Origin: Aselliscus stoliczkanus
Lineage: Eukaryota > Chordata > Mammalia > Chiroptera > Hipposideridae
Length of the DNA: 64,000 nucleotides
Assembly: GCA_033961575.1 (NCBI GenBank)
Contig: CM066738.1
Location: forward strand, 98,295,478 to 98,359,477
Direction: 5' to 3'
Position numbers and translations under genes: made by a program. Shown here one piece after another: positions 1-15,784 of the stretch (positions are counted from its first letter, which is position 1; every line of letters begins with the position of its first letter). The notes under the pieces are model-generated. The model made no database searches, was not told the origin of the DNA, and saw only the letters and a program-made list of their open reading frames with translations.

Positions 1-2965
<2,965 letters not shown>

Positions 2966-3084
2966 TCAATTTCACATTAAAAAAAAAATCAGCACGCAAA
3001 TATGCCCCAAAGAAATTGGAGGCCACCATTTCGACCTGGAAACCTCATCATTAGGAAACTGCATCTTCACAGATACAGTGGGTA

Positions 3085-3258
3085 AAAATGAGGGATCTAG
3101 AGTCTGCAAAGTTCAATTTTCCTCATAATTACTGTGAAATTCAGGGAATAGTAGTAACAGTACCAACTGCATGAAGTTGTTGACATAATTAAATGAAATA
3201 ATGTACATAAAACACCTGACAGATCAAATATATTCTAAATATTAGAAGTTATTACTTT
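3085..3258 (+). repeat. MIR SINE fragment
   Basis: The order 'ttcctcataatt', 'gttgacataattaaatgaaata' and 'cataaaacacctgacag' follows the central and 3' parts of MIR (fever-chart order: cctcat, gttgt..attaaatga, agtgcctggcac). It is strongly diverged and is cut by the SINE starting at 3259. Confidence 0.6.
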
Positions 3259-3490
3259 GGGCGGCCGGGTGGCTCAGTTGGTTAGAGCCCTTAACAACAA
3301 GGTTGCTGTTTCGATTCCCACATGGGGTGGTGGGCTATGCCCCTGCATAACCATATTGAAAATGTCAACTGGACTTGGAGTGGAGCTGCGCCCTACACAG
3401 CGAGATTGAAACAACTACTTGACTTGGAGCTGATGGGTCCTAGAAAAACACACTGTTCCCCAATAAAATTTCTTTAAAAAAAAACAAACA
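3259..3490 (+). mobile_element. VES/Rhin-like tRNA-derived SINE
   Basis: The head 'ggccgggtggctcagttgg' followed by 'ttagagc' and 'gtttcgattccca' is tRNA-like with an A box and a B box. The body contains 'atggggtggtgggct' and 'gagctgcgccctacac', and the 3' end has 'cacactgttccccaataaaa' then oligo(A). This organisation is that of the bat VES/Rhin-1 class of SINEs. It is non-coding and moved by L1 machinery. Flanking duplications are not clear. Confidence 0.85.
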
Positions 3491-4359
3491 TTATTTTGAT
3501 AAGCCAACATTATTTTTTTAAAAAATAAAACAACAAGGTTGTGCTATAGGGAAAATTTTCCCATAGCCTGTAATGAATCGCTTTCGAAAGACCAAGGGAG
3601 AGGCTTTTAAACAGCACATTTGGTTTTTATGATATTGAAATTTCAATATGTTTGGTATAGTTGTTACTGTGGTTATAAGAGAATTGGATCATTCTATTAA
3701 ATAATTAACACATGGAATGTTAAAATTATTACGATATGACTACAAATGAACATCGAAACCTAAGCATAAATTAGTACTTCTGGATTTGGACACCACATGT
3801 GCCACAAAAAATGGTTTTAAAGCAGATATTAATTTTTGGCAGAAATTTGTCATTATTATGATTAACTCATTGTTTTAATGGGAAATTGAAATTAAAATAA
3901 TGTTTTCAAACTGGCCAGTCACTTACTTTTAACAGAGAAATTTGATAACATATAGGAAAGAAAATTGTCTATATTATATCGTTCAAATTTCAGTCTACTA
4001 AAAGTGTATTAAATAACCAAAAGAAAAAAAAAAAGCCATTCTGCTCAGCTGGTTGCAATGCCAGTAAAGACTAAGTCAAATTTACTCAGAGGTGTCAGTT
4101 GGCATGTTAGCTAAAGGGCAGAATCTGCCCACACAACAAAGACGGATGCTGTATGAAAAATGAAAACGCATGTCACCTCATGAGAGAGTAACTAAAGCTC
4201 TTACCTTAACGTTCCAAACAACCCCATTTTCAACTGCCTTTTCTCATTTATAAAAATTAACTTGAATGATACTGTGATCTAATGCTGTCAATATGTCAGT
4301 ATATAGAAAGATATCACATTTTAAATACCTGGGATTGGTTGTACACTTACTCATTCGAT

Positions 4360-4575
4360 ACCAGGCATTACATAATACTAATAATTATTTATTAAGTGTC
4401 CTCATCCTAAAGAGTCTACTAAAAGCTTACTATACATTATCTAATGTAAACCTCAGCACAGTTCTGCAAGGGAGCTGATAATATCAGCACTTTAAAATGA
4501 GAGATGAGAGGCTTAGCATGGTTGTACAGGTACAAGTCACCCACAATCATCTGTCTCACGCCAACTCCCTGGATT
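4360..4575 (-). repeat. MIR SINE fragment
   Basis: The segment 'ataatactaataattattt', 'atacattatctaatgtaaac', 'ctcagcacagttctgcaagg' and 'aaaatgagagatgagaggct' follows the reverse complement of MIR from its 3' end through the core. It is highly diverged, as expected for an ancient mammalian repeat. Confidence 0.65.
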
Positions 4576-5344
4576 TGGAAAATATAAATTGCAAATACTG
4601 ATTCAAACTTATGCACCAACATAGTCCCTGCACACAGTGGCAGAACAGTTCATGAAAACTAAATAAAAGTCAGAATGATCCTAAATCGGCCTTGTTCTCA
4701 GAAATATAATTAAAAGTACTATGTGTATGTATGAAATTGAGAAATCGCAAGACACTGAGTAAGGCCGAGTGAACCAAACAATAGAGAGAAGCACTGTCAT
4801 CTTCCACACTGGCTGTCAAGGGGAATGGATTTATTGCCAGTGCAGACTGTAACATGAGGAGGAGGAAAGATTTCCTCAACTCATCCATATAACGCATTAG
4901 AATGTCAACCTCGACAGCTGGTGCAAGGGCTCAACAAAGTTACTGGTAAGCTTAGAGATCCTGCTGCAGCCTGAAGACTACAGTGAGAGCCACAAGGCCG
5001 AAGGACAGGTGGGAATAGATACGACGGCTCGCTGAAATGTCCTCATTTTGACGGCTTGATTACCTTCCTTGCCTCTTATGCCAAAATAGAGCCCTCCCCG
5101 AACCCTAAATGTATGTGTATATTGAAGACTAAAACGTTACTCTCCCCACAGAATGCTTCATCTACACAGCTGGCTGGGGGAGGTGCAGATGTTTGTTTAG
5201 CTATATGGCTCTATTTTTAATTTGGGGCATTATGTGAATAATATAAAAGCTAACCTGGATTTTTGAGGGCCTAGAAATGATTCATCTGAAGACAGGTTAT
5301 GCATCAAAAAGTACAGATTTATTGGAAGGAACATAAAAGTTCCA

Positions 5345-5485
5345 CTGGTTCTATTTCTTCATTTTACAAATTAGGAAAATGAAGATCAAAGAGGTAAAAT
5401 GACATGCCCAAGGTCATGTCCACACAAAAACACATATTGCCTAATCACCCCACTCCCACTTCATTCCATGGTCTTCTCATTACAC
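5345..5485 (-). repeat. MIR SINE fragment
   Basis: 'cattttacaaattaggaaaa', 'gaggtaaaatgacatgccca' and 'aggtcatg' give the reverse-strand MIR core (cattttacagatgaggaaac ... gcccaaggtcac). Confidence 0.7.
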
Positions 5486-5976
5486 CTTAACTAATAACTG
5501 AATCATAGAGGAAAACCATGAGAAAGAGGAGCAAAAATCTGAGGCCAAATCAATGAGTGAACTCAATGGGTGACCAAAAGCACTGCTGTGGAAAAATAAC
5601 ATGTTTATAAAGTGAAACCAACTAAGATTTATTAGGCAGATTATACTGGTAGGCTAGAACTTATGTCATCAGTCATCTATTTACACCAATACATTACAGG
5701 GGTACTAGGATTTTTTCCAAAGTTGTGCCATCTACAATAAATATAATAACTTTCTATAATACTAGATCAATAACTGGCAAAGTAAGACCAAATATTTAAT
5801 GAAGAGATTTTTCTTCTGGTTAGCAGACATGAAACAGGCATCAAATTCAGTAATAGCATCCAATAAGAAAATGAAAAAGAAAAAAAAAATCCAAACACAA
5901 GCTGATCCTCATTAAATTTGGTATGCATATATATATATGTGCAGTTATGTGTGCACGTGAGGGAAACTCACCTTTA

Positions 5977-6120
<144 letters not shown>

Positions 6121-8014
6121 TTAGGCTTTCTTGCAATAATTCTTTCTTTTTGTATATGCACTTTCAAATTAATGTTTCAAATTAATCTCCTGTTGCCTTT
6201 AATTAAGAATCAGGCACGGGGCTAGTACGATGATAGTGGCTTCTGACCCATCTACTTAAATTAACTCATTTAAATTCACAGCAGAAATGAACTGGACCCT
6301 CAGGAACCAGAGGTATGAACATAAAAATTACTTCCAACTTCCACAACATTTCATCGCCTCAACTTTTATACACATGAAACAGCACTTAAAAGTTTTATTT
6401 AAACCTTTCAGGCAAAATAAGTGTAAGAATGCACTAACACAACCTTAATACAAAAAAAAAAAAAAAGTTAAATTCAGGTAAGGATTGATACTAACAGTGG
6501 CAGCATCCACACCAGAATGCTCTTGAATACCTTTTGGTCTCTAGCCAAGGCTTGTCACACCAGACAACAAACACACAACAAAATATACAAGACAAAAGAA
6601 AAATTCTATTGGCTATTGCAACCAGTACATTGCAAGGATATTAGGATTTTGCTTTTCAAGTTTTTTAAGTTAAGACAACACTGTTTCAGTCTTCTAACTT
6701 TTTACATAGATTTAGCCACCTGACCTATGATCCTTAATCTGGGCATTGAGATGTAGAGATTCGAGTGATTAAAGCAATGTTTTATTTTGATCAATGATGG
6801 TGAAGAGACCTAATGAACTGCCAAAAAGTTGGAATTCTTCTAAAATCTGTTGCAGCGAAGCCCTAACGCTGACCAGATTACGAAATGTTCAATCAGTGCT
6901 TCAAGTGGCACATACTCAGGATGGAGAGTAGCACTGCTAAGTTATCACATTAATTGCTCAAAACATAAAAGTGTTTTAAAGATCACTCTATATTTAGAAA
7001 CGGCTTTGAGATTGCTGATGAAAGGCCCTTTCTAAGTATGAAAAGTTTCACTCTTCTATTATTTTGATCACAGCTGATAACAGACGGCCATCACAAACTT
7101 GCTCTGACAGAGCGAGCAGGAGAAGGTGTGAGGCTTTGGTTCAGCAGACAGAGTCCCATGCATTGTGTTCCTAACATTTCAGAGACACTGTTTATTCTCT
7201 TCATGCACTACCATCATTCCTTTTATTACTGCTATTTTATTATCACACCAAGTAATCATAGTATAATTAATTGATTTCTTATGGGGTACAGTGGAAGGCA
7301 TTTTATAATATCTTAGGAGACTGAATAGCAACAACAATAAAAAAAACCCAACTATTATCACTAAACTTGAATTCCTTCTTTTTTAAAACAAATTATTTCA
7401 GTTCCTTTTTTGGTGCTTCAGGAGATAACGCAACTGCAAATAGATATTCCCTGTGGACAGCTAAAATCAGGGACTGTGAGCTTTAAGGAATGTCAAGAAA
7501 GCTCTGGGGAGTGCATCTGTCTAATCCAGAGAGAAGGTGCAATCCTTTCCCCAAAACTGCTGTGTAACAACCCAACCCTCTGGCCCATTCTGTGTATGCT
7601 GAAGCAAAGGACACAATGGGGTGACTTCGAACCCTCTGGATTCTCACACGAATAACTTCTGTAGCCTACATGGTTCTCTTCATCCTTAACCAAAAATCAA
7701 GTATTTTCCCACAATAAAACAATAAATCAGTAACAGTATAAGTGACAAAATCTGTCAAACACTGCAGGTTTTCAGGAGTATGGCACGTCTTGAACTTCTT
7801 TTAGTCTGAAACAGCCAGTTTAGATTAATTGGAGGGATTTCTGCTCCTAAAGTTGGCCCCCAAATAATGAAGGAACAGAGTGAATTCCTATCTCTGCCAT
7901 AAGATGTCCTATTATTGGGACCCCATTTTATCCTTTCAATTTTCAAAGAGGAATTTAGACATGAAAAATAGGCGACACGAGGAGGAAAAAGGCCCTTGGT
8001 AACACCAGGCCAGT

Positions 8015-8220
8015 GGTTCTCCAGGACTAGCAATTTTGGCCCCTAGAGGACATTTGGCAATGTATGGAGGCATTGTGAATTGTCACAACTTGGGAGTGGG
8101 GGGCACTCCTGGCATCTAGTGGGTAGAAACCAGAGATGCTTCTAAACATCCTACAGGTACACAGAACAGTCCCCCACAACAAAAAATGTTCTGGCCCCAA
8201 ATGTAACTTACACCAGGATT
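8015..8220 (+). repeat. Ancient MER-type non-autonomous DNA transposon fragment
   Basis: The block with 'ggacatttggcaatgtatgg', 'tgtcacaacttgggagtggg', 'ctggcatctagtgggtagaa' and 'taaacatcctacaggtacac' is a pattern familiar from old mammalian MER DNA elements of hAT type. I do not assign a subfamily. It ends close to the SINE at 8250. Confidence 0.6.
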
Positions 8221-8249
8221 GAGCTCTGTGCTAGAGGAAAAAACCAGCG

Positions 8250-8358
8250 CTGGCCGAGAGGCGCGGTGGTTAAGAGCTGGCTTGGGAAGCCAGCGCCCCG
8301 GTTTGGATCCCACATATGAGGGCCAGGGACACTGCCCTCAAAAAAAAACAAAAAAGAA
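8250..8358 (+). mobile_element. Short tRNA-derived SINE, copy 1
   Basis: The element begins 'tggccgagaggcgcggtggt', has a B box 'ggtttggatcccac', then 'atgagggccagggacactg' and 'ccctca', and passes directly into an A-rich tail. It belongs to the roughly 95-bp minimal SINE seen seven times in the window, which has no body beyond the tRNA-like part. The head is slightly truncated or diverged. Confidence 0.9.
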
Positions 8359-9094
8359 AAACATATGAAAGAGCAAAAAGAAAAAAAAATTGATTTAGAG
8401 AACATATATACTACAATTTGATTGATATTTTAGTACTAACTACACAGTGACTTGTGCATTTTAACCCAGACCTGAGCTGGACTGTTTCAGGAGACCAGCC
8501 TATACATCTTCTGTCTACAAAATAAAGGGAAAAACGATGGTCACCCAAGCAGCCTGCTAATTAGCAAGCAGATAAAACACATCAAAACTTGAGTATTCCC
8601 AACTGGGCAATTTAAAAAGCGAGCAATCTGCTAATTAAAAATGCTGGGAGTCTAGCTTTTTCAAAACAGGTTAAATGCTGGCTAGGTTCCTTCACAAATG
8701 GATTCCCAACCAATCAAATCGGACTGCTCTCTTGCCATCCTTTCCCATGTCCACCTTTCTCATTTCCTGATCTCATGCTGCTGCTCCTTCGTTTTGCTTA
8801 TTGCTCTCTTTTGAACAGGCTTTTCCATTCCAGGCCTCCTGCTAGATCCAGAAGATATGGACAAATCTCTAAGCTCTCCCAAACCTAATCGATTGCTACA
8901 ATTTCTGATTATAGTTTATCTTTGAAAAAAATACCTATGTACCTGGTATTCACTCATCCATGGCAAGAAGACAGGCTATAATGGATGTTTGTAACTCATA
9001 ATGATTGTAAACCTGCTACCTTTGCTTCCACCTTCCCTCCCACTGAGCTTCCTCAGGCCTGCCAGTTAGTTAGCATGCATTTCCTCAACAACTA

Positions 9095-9310
9095 TTCCAG
9101 CACGTCTCAAAGTGCCTATGCCGACCGCCCTACCTGAGTCCCCAGCCGTGCTCATTTCAGCATCTTAGGATCCATGAGACCTAGTGAGTCTGGATCTCTG
9201 GGGATGGGGCCAAGAAAACAACAACAACAAAGCAAACAAACAAAAACGTGTTTTTAACAAGGGCCCCATGTAATTTCATGTCCACAGGAGTTGGAGATCC
9301 CATAGCCTAC
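9095..9310 (+). repeat. MER5A-like DNA transposon fragment
   Basis: 'ctagtgagtctggatctctg', 'gggatggggccaag' and 'gtttttaacaagggcccca' fit the centre of MER5A-type hAT elements (..ctgaatcag..ctctgggggtggggccc..tttaacaag). A (CAA)n-like A-rich insertion at 9216-9246 interrupts it. Confidence 0.55.
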
Positions 9311-9359
9311 TCTCCTGGGAACATGACACAGAAGCATGTCCCCCCACCACCAACAGTTG

Positions 9360-9600
9360 TCTGTCTCACTCTTTATCTTAAACCCCCTGACTAGGTTGCC
9401 GGTTTTAGCAGCACGCAATACACACCCATCACATCTGCATTCCAGCAGCTCTTGCCCAGACTAACCTTCTGTATAAACTGTGCACATGTCTTACACCTGG
9501 CCGTCCCTTACTCCCTCCTGGTGTACCTGAACATTGCACACACTTTTATATCTGCATGGTTTTGGACCTCTATTTCCTTCCTTTGCCTGAGCTGTTCTTC
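9360..9600 (+). repeat. Possible old L2-like fragment
   Basis: The pyrimidine-rich composition with 'tgcctgagctgttcttccta' and 'acctgg' is suggestive of diverged L2, but no clear diagnostic 3' end is present. Confidence is low. Confidence 0.3.
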
Positions 9601-9614
9601 CTATCTCAAAAAAT

Positions 9615-9790
9615 AATAGCAGCTAACAGTGAGCTTAAATATGTTCCAGACTGCTGAGCATTTCAATGCACTCATAGTATCCCATTTTATAAATGAGAAC
9701 ACTGAGGCTTAGATGGGACAGAAAACTCCCCCAAGGTGACAATAAATGGCAGAGTGGCCAATACAGGTGCTGCTGATGCTCAAAGCCAGT
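9615..9790 (-). repeat. MIR SINE
   Basis: 'cccattttataaatgagaac', 'actgaggcttagatgggaca', 'ccccaaggtgacaataaatg' and 'gcagagtgg' reproduce the reverse-complement MIR core clearly. Confidence 0.85.
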
Positions 9791-10739
9791 GAGTGCTCTC
9801 CCCTACCACATACATGTCCCCACTAAGAACTGCCAGTCTTGCCATGACCAGATCAAATGTTACCTGCAGTCACTTCTCCCCAGACAGAGTGAATGTATTT
9901 ATTTGGGAATCTGTGCTCATTGTTGTGTCCACAAAACATTACAGAATTATATACAATACAAATATAAAAGTAAATATTTGAAGAAATCAACAGACTGGAA
10001 AATAAAAGCAGGAAAGCAATAAAGCCAGAGGTGTTGTGAGCTTATCAAAATGTACACTTTGATAGACTGGAGAGGGGGTCAAAATTCTAGAATTTACTGA
10101 GTGGGCAAAGCAAAGAGTGAAACAAGATTCACAGCGAGCATCAGATAAAAACACAGATTGTTCAGGAAATCCATGAAGGTCATATAGTAACATAGGAAAA
10201 CTGCCAGGGCAGGTGCAGTCTGGGTAGTTCTTTCTCACTTCTCCCTGTTTGTTTGCCACCCTCTACCCAAAATGAGAATAAACCACAGAAAGACCATAAC
10301 CTAGGCAGCAGGAGGGAACGCAGAATTGCTATTGTGGATGATAAAAATTATTCTTCCATAAGACTGAAATCGACTCGATTGTTCAAGACTTTTCTAATTT
10401 TACCCTAAACTAGGACAGACATAGTAACTTCCACGGGATTGACAATTTCTTTAGAAGGCAGCCTGATGACCCATAAACTTACATTTTATTTGAGGAGTTC
10501 TGCATAAGCCCTCTCTAAAATGTCTGACATTTCAGCACCAAAACACCAAAGCGAGGTTTGGGCAGAAGTAGAATCAAACACTCCATTTGGGGAAAAGATA
10601 TACAGACATCATTTTTAATTTCTATGATTTCCCGTCTACATTCATTAAACTCATGATTTGATTACTCAAATTTCCACTTTGTTTATATGGACCACGAAAT
10701 CAAAGCTATCAGACCACAAAACACAGCACAGGGAGCTGG

Positions 10740-10858
10740 GATGAAAACCTGGATTTTAGTAGCGACTCTGCCTTAACCAGCTCTATGGTCTGAGCCAGTC
10801 CCTGGTCTCTGGGAACCCATTTTTCTCAACTGTAAATAAGTGGGTTTCATTTCCAGTC
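10740..10858 (+). repeat. MIR SINE fragment
   Basis: 'acctggattttagtagcgac', 'tctgccttaaccagctctat', 'ggtctgagccagtccctgg' and 'tttttctcaactgtaaataa' follow the forward MIR order (gctctgccacttactagctgtgtgacc...tttcctcatctgtaaaatgg). Confidence 0.7.
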
Positions 10859-10880
10859 TTGGAAATAGGGCAGGCTATTA

Positions 10881-10937
10881 CACACACACACACACACACA
10901 CACGTGCAGGCGCACGTGCGTGCGCACACACACACAC
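10881..10937. repeat. (CA)n microsatellite with CG/TG alternations
   Basis: About 57 bp of alternating pyrimidine-purine sequence: a (CA) run, a central 'gtgcaggcgcacgtgcgtgc' segment, then a second (CA) run. The CpG-bearing centre is Z-DNA prone. Confidence 0.95.
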
Positions 10938-11199
10938 TAAAAATGATGAATAAAAAATTTTTAATCTCCTTTATAATACCAATGAGACGACTACAGAGTA
11001 AGGAATTATCAAGCCAAAATCAAAGTGAAAGCTGGAACCCAGGGAGGAAGGAAAGACATTTTGCCCTGAGGATATCTGTGAACCTCGAAAATTTAATGGC
11101 CTCTTGGGTCTAAGAGAACAGAAGTGAAAACCCAGCACCCATCCAAAGTGGGTATTTAACAGGAGATAAGGGGATAATAGGATTTCCAACTTAAAGTAG

Positions 11200-11290
11200 T
11201 TATTATTAAAGTAAATGAGTTAATTAATACCTGCTAAACACTTAGGGGAGTACCTGGCCCATAGTAAATACTCGGTAACCAATATCTGCC
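11200..11290 (+). repeat. MIR 3' fragment
   Basis: 'acctgctaaacacttagggg', 'agtacctggcccatagtaaa' and 'tactcggtaa' correspond to the MIR 3' segment (agtgcctggcacatagtaagcgctcaat). Confidence 0.65.
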
Positions 11291-13526
11291 ATGAGAGCCT
11301 AATACAGCCCCAAATCTAGATAATTAAACCACATAGATATGTAAAATTGTGATCTATTCAAGGAAATCTGAGTCTCACAGTTTTATGACTATCAATTCAG
11401 TTAAATGGGCTTTCAAATATTCTCCTGGAATTTAGAAATAGCCAATATGCTTAAAGTAAACAAAATCTCACCTTCTCCATGAACATCTACAGCACAATCA
11501 CAGTGAAAGTTCAGCAAGCATTAGATTTGTTTTGTGAGTTAATTTACCTTTGGAATATCCTCTATACATCTCATCATTTCAACATATTTTTTCCGTGTGC
11601 TGTATAAATGATATGCTGTCAGAAGTTATGCATGTCGACCAAAGGCCCAAGCTTAGAACACAGGCTAAATATTATGTAGGTTTAAATTTGATTTGAAATG
11701 AACAAGTGTGAGAATTACCTAACTGCTGATTTGGGGTAATCAGAGTTATGTGTTGTTTCTCAGATCATGCCAAACACCCTGGAGTTTCATGCGGTCAGAA
11801 AATAACCAGAGGGGTTTTCTGCATTGTTCTAAGAATGTACAAATTCCTACTCTTATAGAAATATACTGATTTCCCAATGAAAGCTTCGCCACACTCAGGA
11901 TGCACTGGGGAACTGAGGCTAAGTTTTTCCTGGAAAGATAATCACTCCGAAACACGTTGAAGTCTACCCCGTCTTAAATCCTTCGCTCTGCAACAACAAG
12001 TACTATTAAATACCCGCCACATCATCATGGAGACTCACAGACTCTGCGTACATCTGTGGCTCCTACTAATTTCCTAGTCCAGGAAGAACCCTTGGCTGAG
12101 CCCTCCACACAAACTGAGATGGCATATGCTCTCCGTCAGTGCCAGATGAATTTAGAGTTCAAAATATTTCATCAGCAAAGAGCGTGTTAAGGATGTGCAC
12201 ATTTTCATTAGCAGGCAGTATAATAAGAGCTTTCAGGAGAGTAATCTGAACTCAAATTTGAGTTCTGAGACAGAGGAAGGAAGAGCGAGGAGCGTCAGAT
12301 ATTGATAGACAATGTCCACACAGCCATGGTCACTTCTTTCTGTTTCTATAAGAAACAAGGTAAGACTTTATATTGAGTGATCTGAGCAGCGAGCGACGAG
12401 AAACTTACAGCTCGTCACAAATTGAGCAAAAGATGAGGGTTGTGGTGAGGCATCCCACACAAATTCTAAGATCCTTCAAATATAAAGAACAGACACCTGG
12501 GCTTTCCATTTTCATAGCACTGCTGTCAACACGAGCTTTCTCAGTACTAATGGATGTCCTTATGAAATAAATCTGAACTCAAAGGTCAAGCACAAGATGA
12601 TCTTACAGGTTAAATAAATATATAAATTCTATAAAGAAGGGTAAAATGTGGATCCACTAGGGGAAAAGAATAGCGTAGGAAAATTTGTTCAGAGAGGAAT
12701 GATTTCAATATCTTAGCCTTTATTAACCTCCAACTTAAACTTCCATTAATGTATCCTTTAGAACACTGTTTAAAACAATATTATTTTCCTTAAGGTTCAA
12801 AATACACTATTTTTTTCTAAACAGTACACTAAATAATCTCAGCTATTTAAAATATGGAGTTAATTTTATTTTTCAGTGCCACAGAATGGGAAAAGAAATT
12901 CAGATAATATGGAAGTAACTAAATAAAACACATAATTATTTTCTCATAAATATGACACTAGTGCTCCTTATTCTGAAATTCAGAAATCTTTTTGAAACTC
13001 AAACTGTGTAGAGTTATATTTTGAAATTGAGACAAAACTAACCTTGAAATCCTTGTATCAATCCATACAATTTGGAAGTATCAATGGCAATCTAACTTGA
13101 ATAATATTATAACTTGAATAATCTAACAGGAAATACATGGGTGTTGTCTAACACCCATCCATTTCAAATAGTGACACTAGCCAGCCAGTTTCTTCCTCTT
13201 AAAGAAAAGTCAGTCCTTTCAGGATCCCATCTTCCTAAGCAAGAGCCCAAAAAGAAGGACCATGAATAATGAGGCAAGAGTCCAACAATGTGAATTCTAC
13301 ATGCCTCGTTTCACTTTCAGAAATGTAACCAGTCTAAAAGCACTTAATAAAAATCAGTCTTACTAGACAATGGTGTTGGGGGAGGGCTTATTTCAAAATC
13401 AGTTGAGAAGAACAGTTGGAAGTATACTGCCATATCTACAGACTTTGAAATATACCACCTAACTCCAGTATTACACAGAGAAACTTCGAAGTACCTAAAT
13501 GTAAAGTGAATATAATTGGAGGAAAT

Positions 13527-14064
13527 TTTTTTTTTTTAAGATTTTTTTTATTGGGGGGGCTGGCTGAGTGGCGCGGTGGTTAAGCGCTGGCTTGGGAAGC
13601 CAGCGACCCTGGTTCGGGTCCCACATATGAGGGCCAGTGACACTGCCCTCAAAAAAAAAAAAAAAAGATTTTTTATTGGGGAATTGGGGAAGGGGAACAG
13701 ACAAGTTGCTGTCATTTGGTTCTTCAGTCTAGTTGTGGAGGATGTCGCTTCACTGGCCCATGTTGGTATTGCAATCATTGCGTTCTTCCTGGCTGAGGCA
13801 GTCGGTCCCAGGCCATTGGATGGCTGCTCACACTGGCTGCTGGCCATTCACCGTAGCTCATGGCAGCTCACTGCAGCCCCATTGCAGCCTACGCCGTCAT
13901 CAGCTACTCACAGCAGCCCAATTCCAGGTCGAGCTGTTGTTCACCATCTTAGCTGTAGAGGGCACAGAGTCACTGGCCCTCATGTGGGATCCAAACCGGG
14001 GCCCTGCTGCTCAGAGCTGGCGTCCCAAGCCAACTCTTAACCAACGTGCCACTCGACCAGCCCA
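13527..14064 (-). mobile_element. Long composite tRNA-derived SINE, interrupted by a short SINE
   Basis: Read on the minus strand this element starts 'gggctggtcgagtggcacgt', has a B box 'ggtttggatcccacatgagg', then 'ccagtgactctgtgccctct' and about 200 bp of unusual internal sequence rich in 'agctg', 'gcagtgagc' and 'ggccagcagcc'. It ends with 'gggccagtg', 'ccacaactagactgaagaac', 'tgtctgttccccttcccc', 'aataaaaaatctt' and poly(A). It is flanked by a near-perfect duplication 'aattggaggaaattttt' at about 13515-13531 and 14065-14081. It is longer than the hybrid SINE at 29229, with which it shares head and tail. A plus-strand SINE sits in its A-rich tail. Confidence 0.85.
13557..13668 (+). mobile_element. 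Short tRNA-derived SINE, copy 2 (nested)
   Basis: The element runs 'ggctggctgagtggcgcggt', 'ggttaagcgctggcttggga', 'ggttcgggtcccacatatga', 'gggccagtgacactgccctc' and oligo(A). It lies in the tail of the long SINE at 13527-14064. The sequence 'aagattttttattgggg' occurs on both sides and is the likely target duplication, so this insertion is the younger. Confidence 0.95.
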
Positions 14065-14081
14065 ATTGGAGGAAATTTTTA

Positions 14082-15780
14082 ACTAAGTGCTTGGTACCTC
14101 TTACAGAAGCATTTTCAAATATGCATCACAAAATATGAGAAATAAAAGGCAGATACTTCAGAAAATAAAATGTTAAACAACAAAGGAATAAATTTTAAAA
14201 TATGCTACATTTCATAACAGAATACAATACATAACTTTGATAACCTGTACATGAGATTATACATGTATTTTTCAACTCACACATGTAATTTTTATGTTTC
14301 AAAATATATAATACTGTAATGACTTAAGATATGCAAATTGATATTTAAAATGCCTATTTGATAAATAATTTATTACATTTATTCCAATGGAGAAGGGGAA
14401 AAAGAGCCAAGATGAAACACATGACAGTTTTATCTTTTCTTCTTTTTCCCCACTATACCTCTATTCTCCCTAAGGTACCATTTGTAGGCACTGAGAAAGG
14501 GCTGCTGGCTTAATTGAAATATTTGTAGGCTATAATTGCTCTGCATAACCACAATGGTCCACTTTTCCCAAATGGCATCAGTTCCTCTCGCTTTCCTCTT
14601 TTTCTTCTCTTTCCTTTTATACTTTAACAACGTCGACTTCTCCCGCGTCTTCTAGTCTCATCTCGTCTCCTCTCATCCCTACTCCAGATGCTTAACTAAC
14701 ATTGGTGAAGCCAAACAGTTTTGCATATTAAAAACTCTCCCCTAAAATCTAGTTTTGCTTACAACAATCACTCCCATAAACTGATTTCCATTCTCTCCTT
14801 TCAGCATCCCAGTCTTCTACCTGTGTTTAACACTGTAGCCTCTGACCTGGCAATGACAAGCAATCAATCTTACATGTTATCTTCAAGGGTCATGTCTTAG
14901 TTTTAGGCCAATTTTCTTTGTATTTAGGCTCAAATGTGCAAACCGCACTATATTACTCTGCAAAACATCAATGAGAAGGCTTAATTAAGTAACACTGACA
15001 GATAAATCCATTTCTTTCACAGTAATCAAATCAAAGCAGGTTGACATAACACAGGAACTTAATACAGTTATTCCCTTGTAATTGGAAAAAGGCCCTTTAC
15101 TTCTCATTAAAGCAATCTTCTGGGTATTGGCATAATAAGAAGGCTCAGAGCTTTAATACTGCCCTATAAAAGTCTCAAGATACAGACCCCTTAAGCAAAC
15201 AAGCCAGATTATCTAATTCCTTGATCACAGCAGAACATGTAGTCCCTACTGTTTTAAACTACTAATTCTTTATCTCTGTTGCAATTAAAAAGAGGTAAAT
15301 CAGTATCAAACACATACAATGGAAATCTATAAAAAATACATAAACTGTTTACAGTTTTATAAATCTATCTCCACATGTACTTGAAGGGAAGCAGTCCATC
15401 AAAAAATGAATCTGAAATACTTCATAAATGTGAAATCGTAATAGCTTGGACCTGGGTATGAATAATCTCTTTAGTTTTACTTAATGGATTCAACAGGATG
15501 TATTTTACCTAAATATACAGTATGATCCTCAGCCATACAACTCTGATAATCAGAATTGTGAGAGAATGGCATTTGTAAAAGAACATATAATTTTTGTAGC
15601 ATTTAAAGAACAGTAAGTCACCTAGTCATCTGTAAGCTGCTCAGACCAGACTGAAACCCACGAAGAATACAACATGATACCAAGTTCACTCCCAAACTAA
15701 ACAAATTCAATTTTCACCTTTGCACTCCAAATTTGAGGACGTTTCTGCCACTTATCTAAAGGCACCTGACATAAAATCTA
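14082..15780. other. Intronic sequence, no feature recognised
   Basis: AT-rich unique sequence with a pyrimidine-rich patch at 14425-14690 ('ctcgctttcctctttttctt' and neighbours). No repeat family, exon or RNA gene was recognised. Confidence 0.6.
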
Positions 15781-15784
15781 GGCT

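Noticed and set aside
8250..8358. Possible genuine tRNA gene at SINE heads
   Set aside because: The A and B boxes are tRNA-like, but the sequence cannot form a full cloverleaf with a normal acceptor stem and ends in oligo(A); these are SINEs.
13576..14086. Plus-strand frames of 154 and 117 codons
   Set aside because: Both lie wholly in the nested SINE pair and are translations of repeat sequence.
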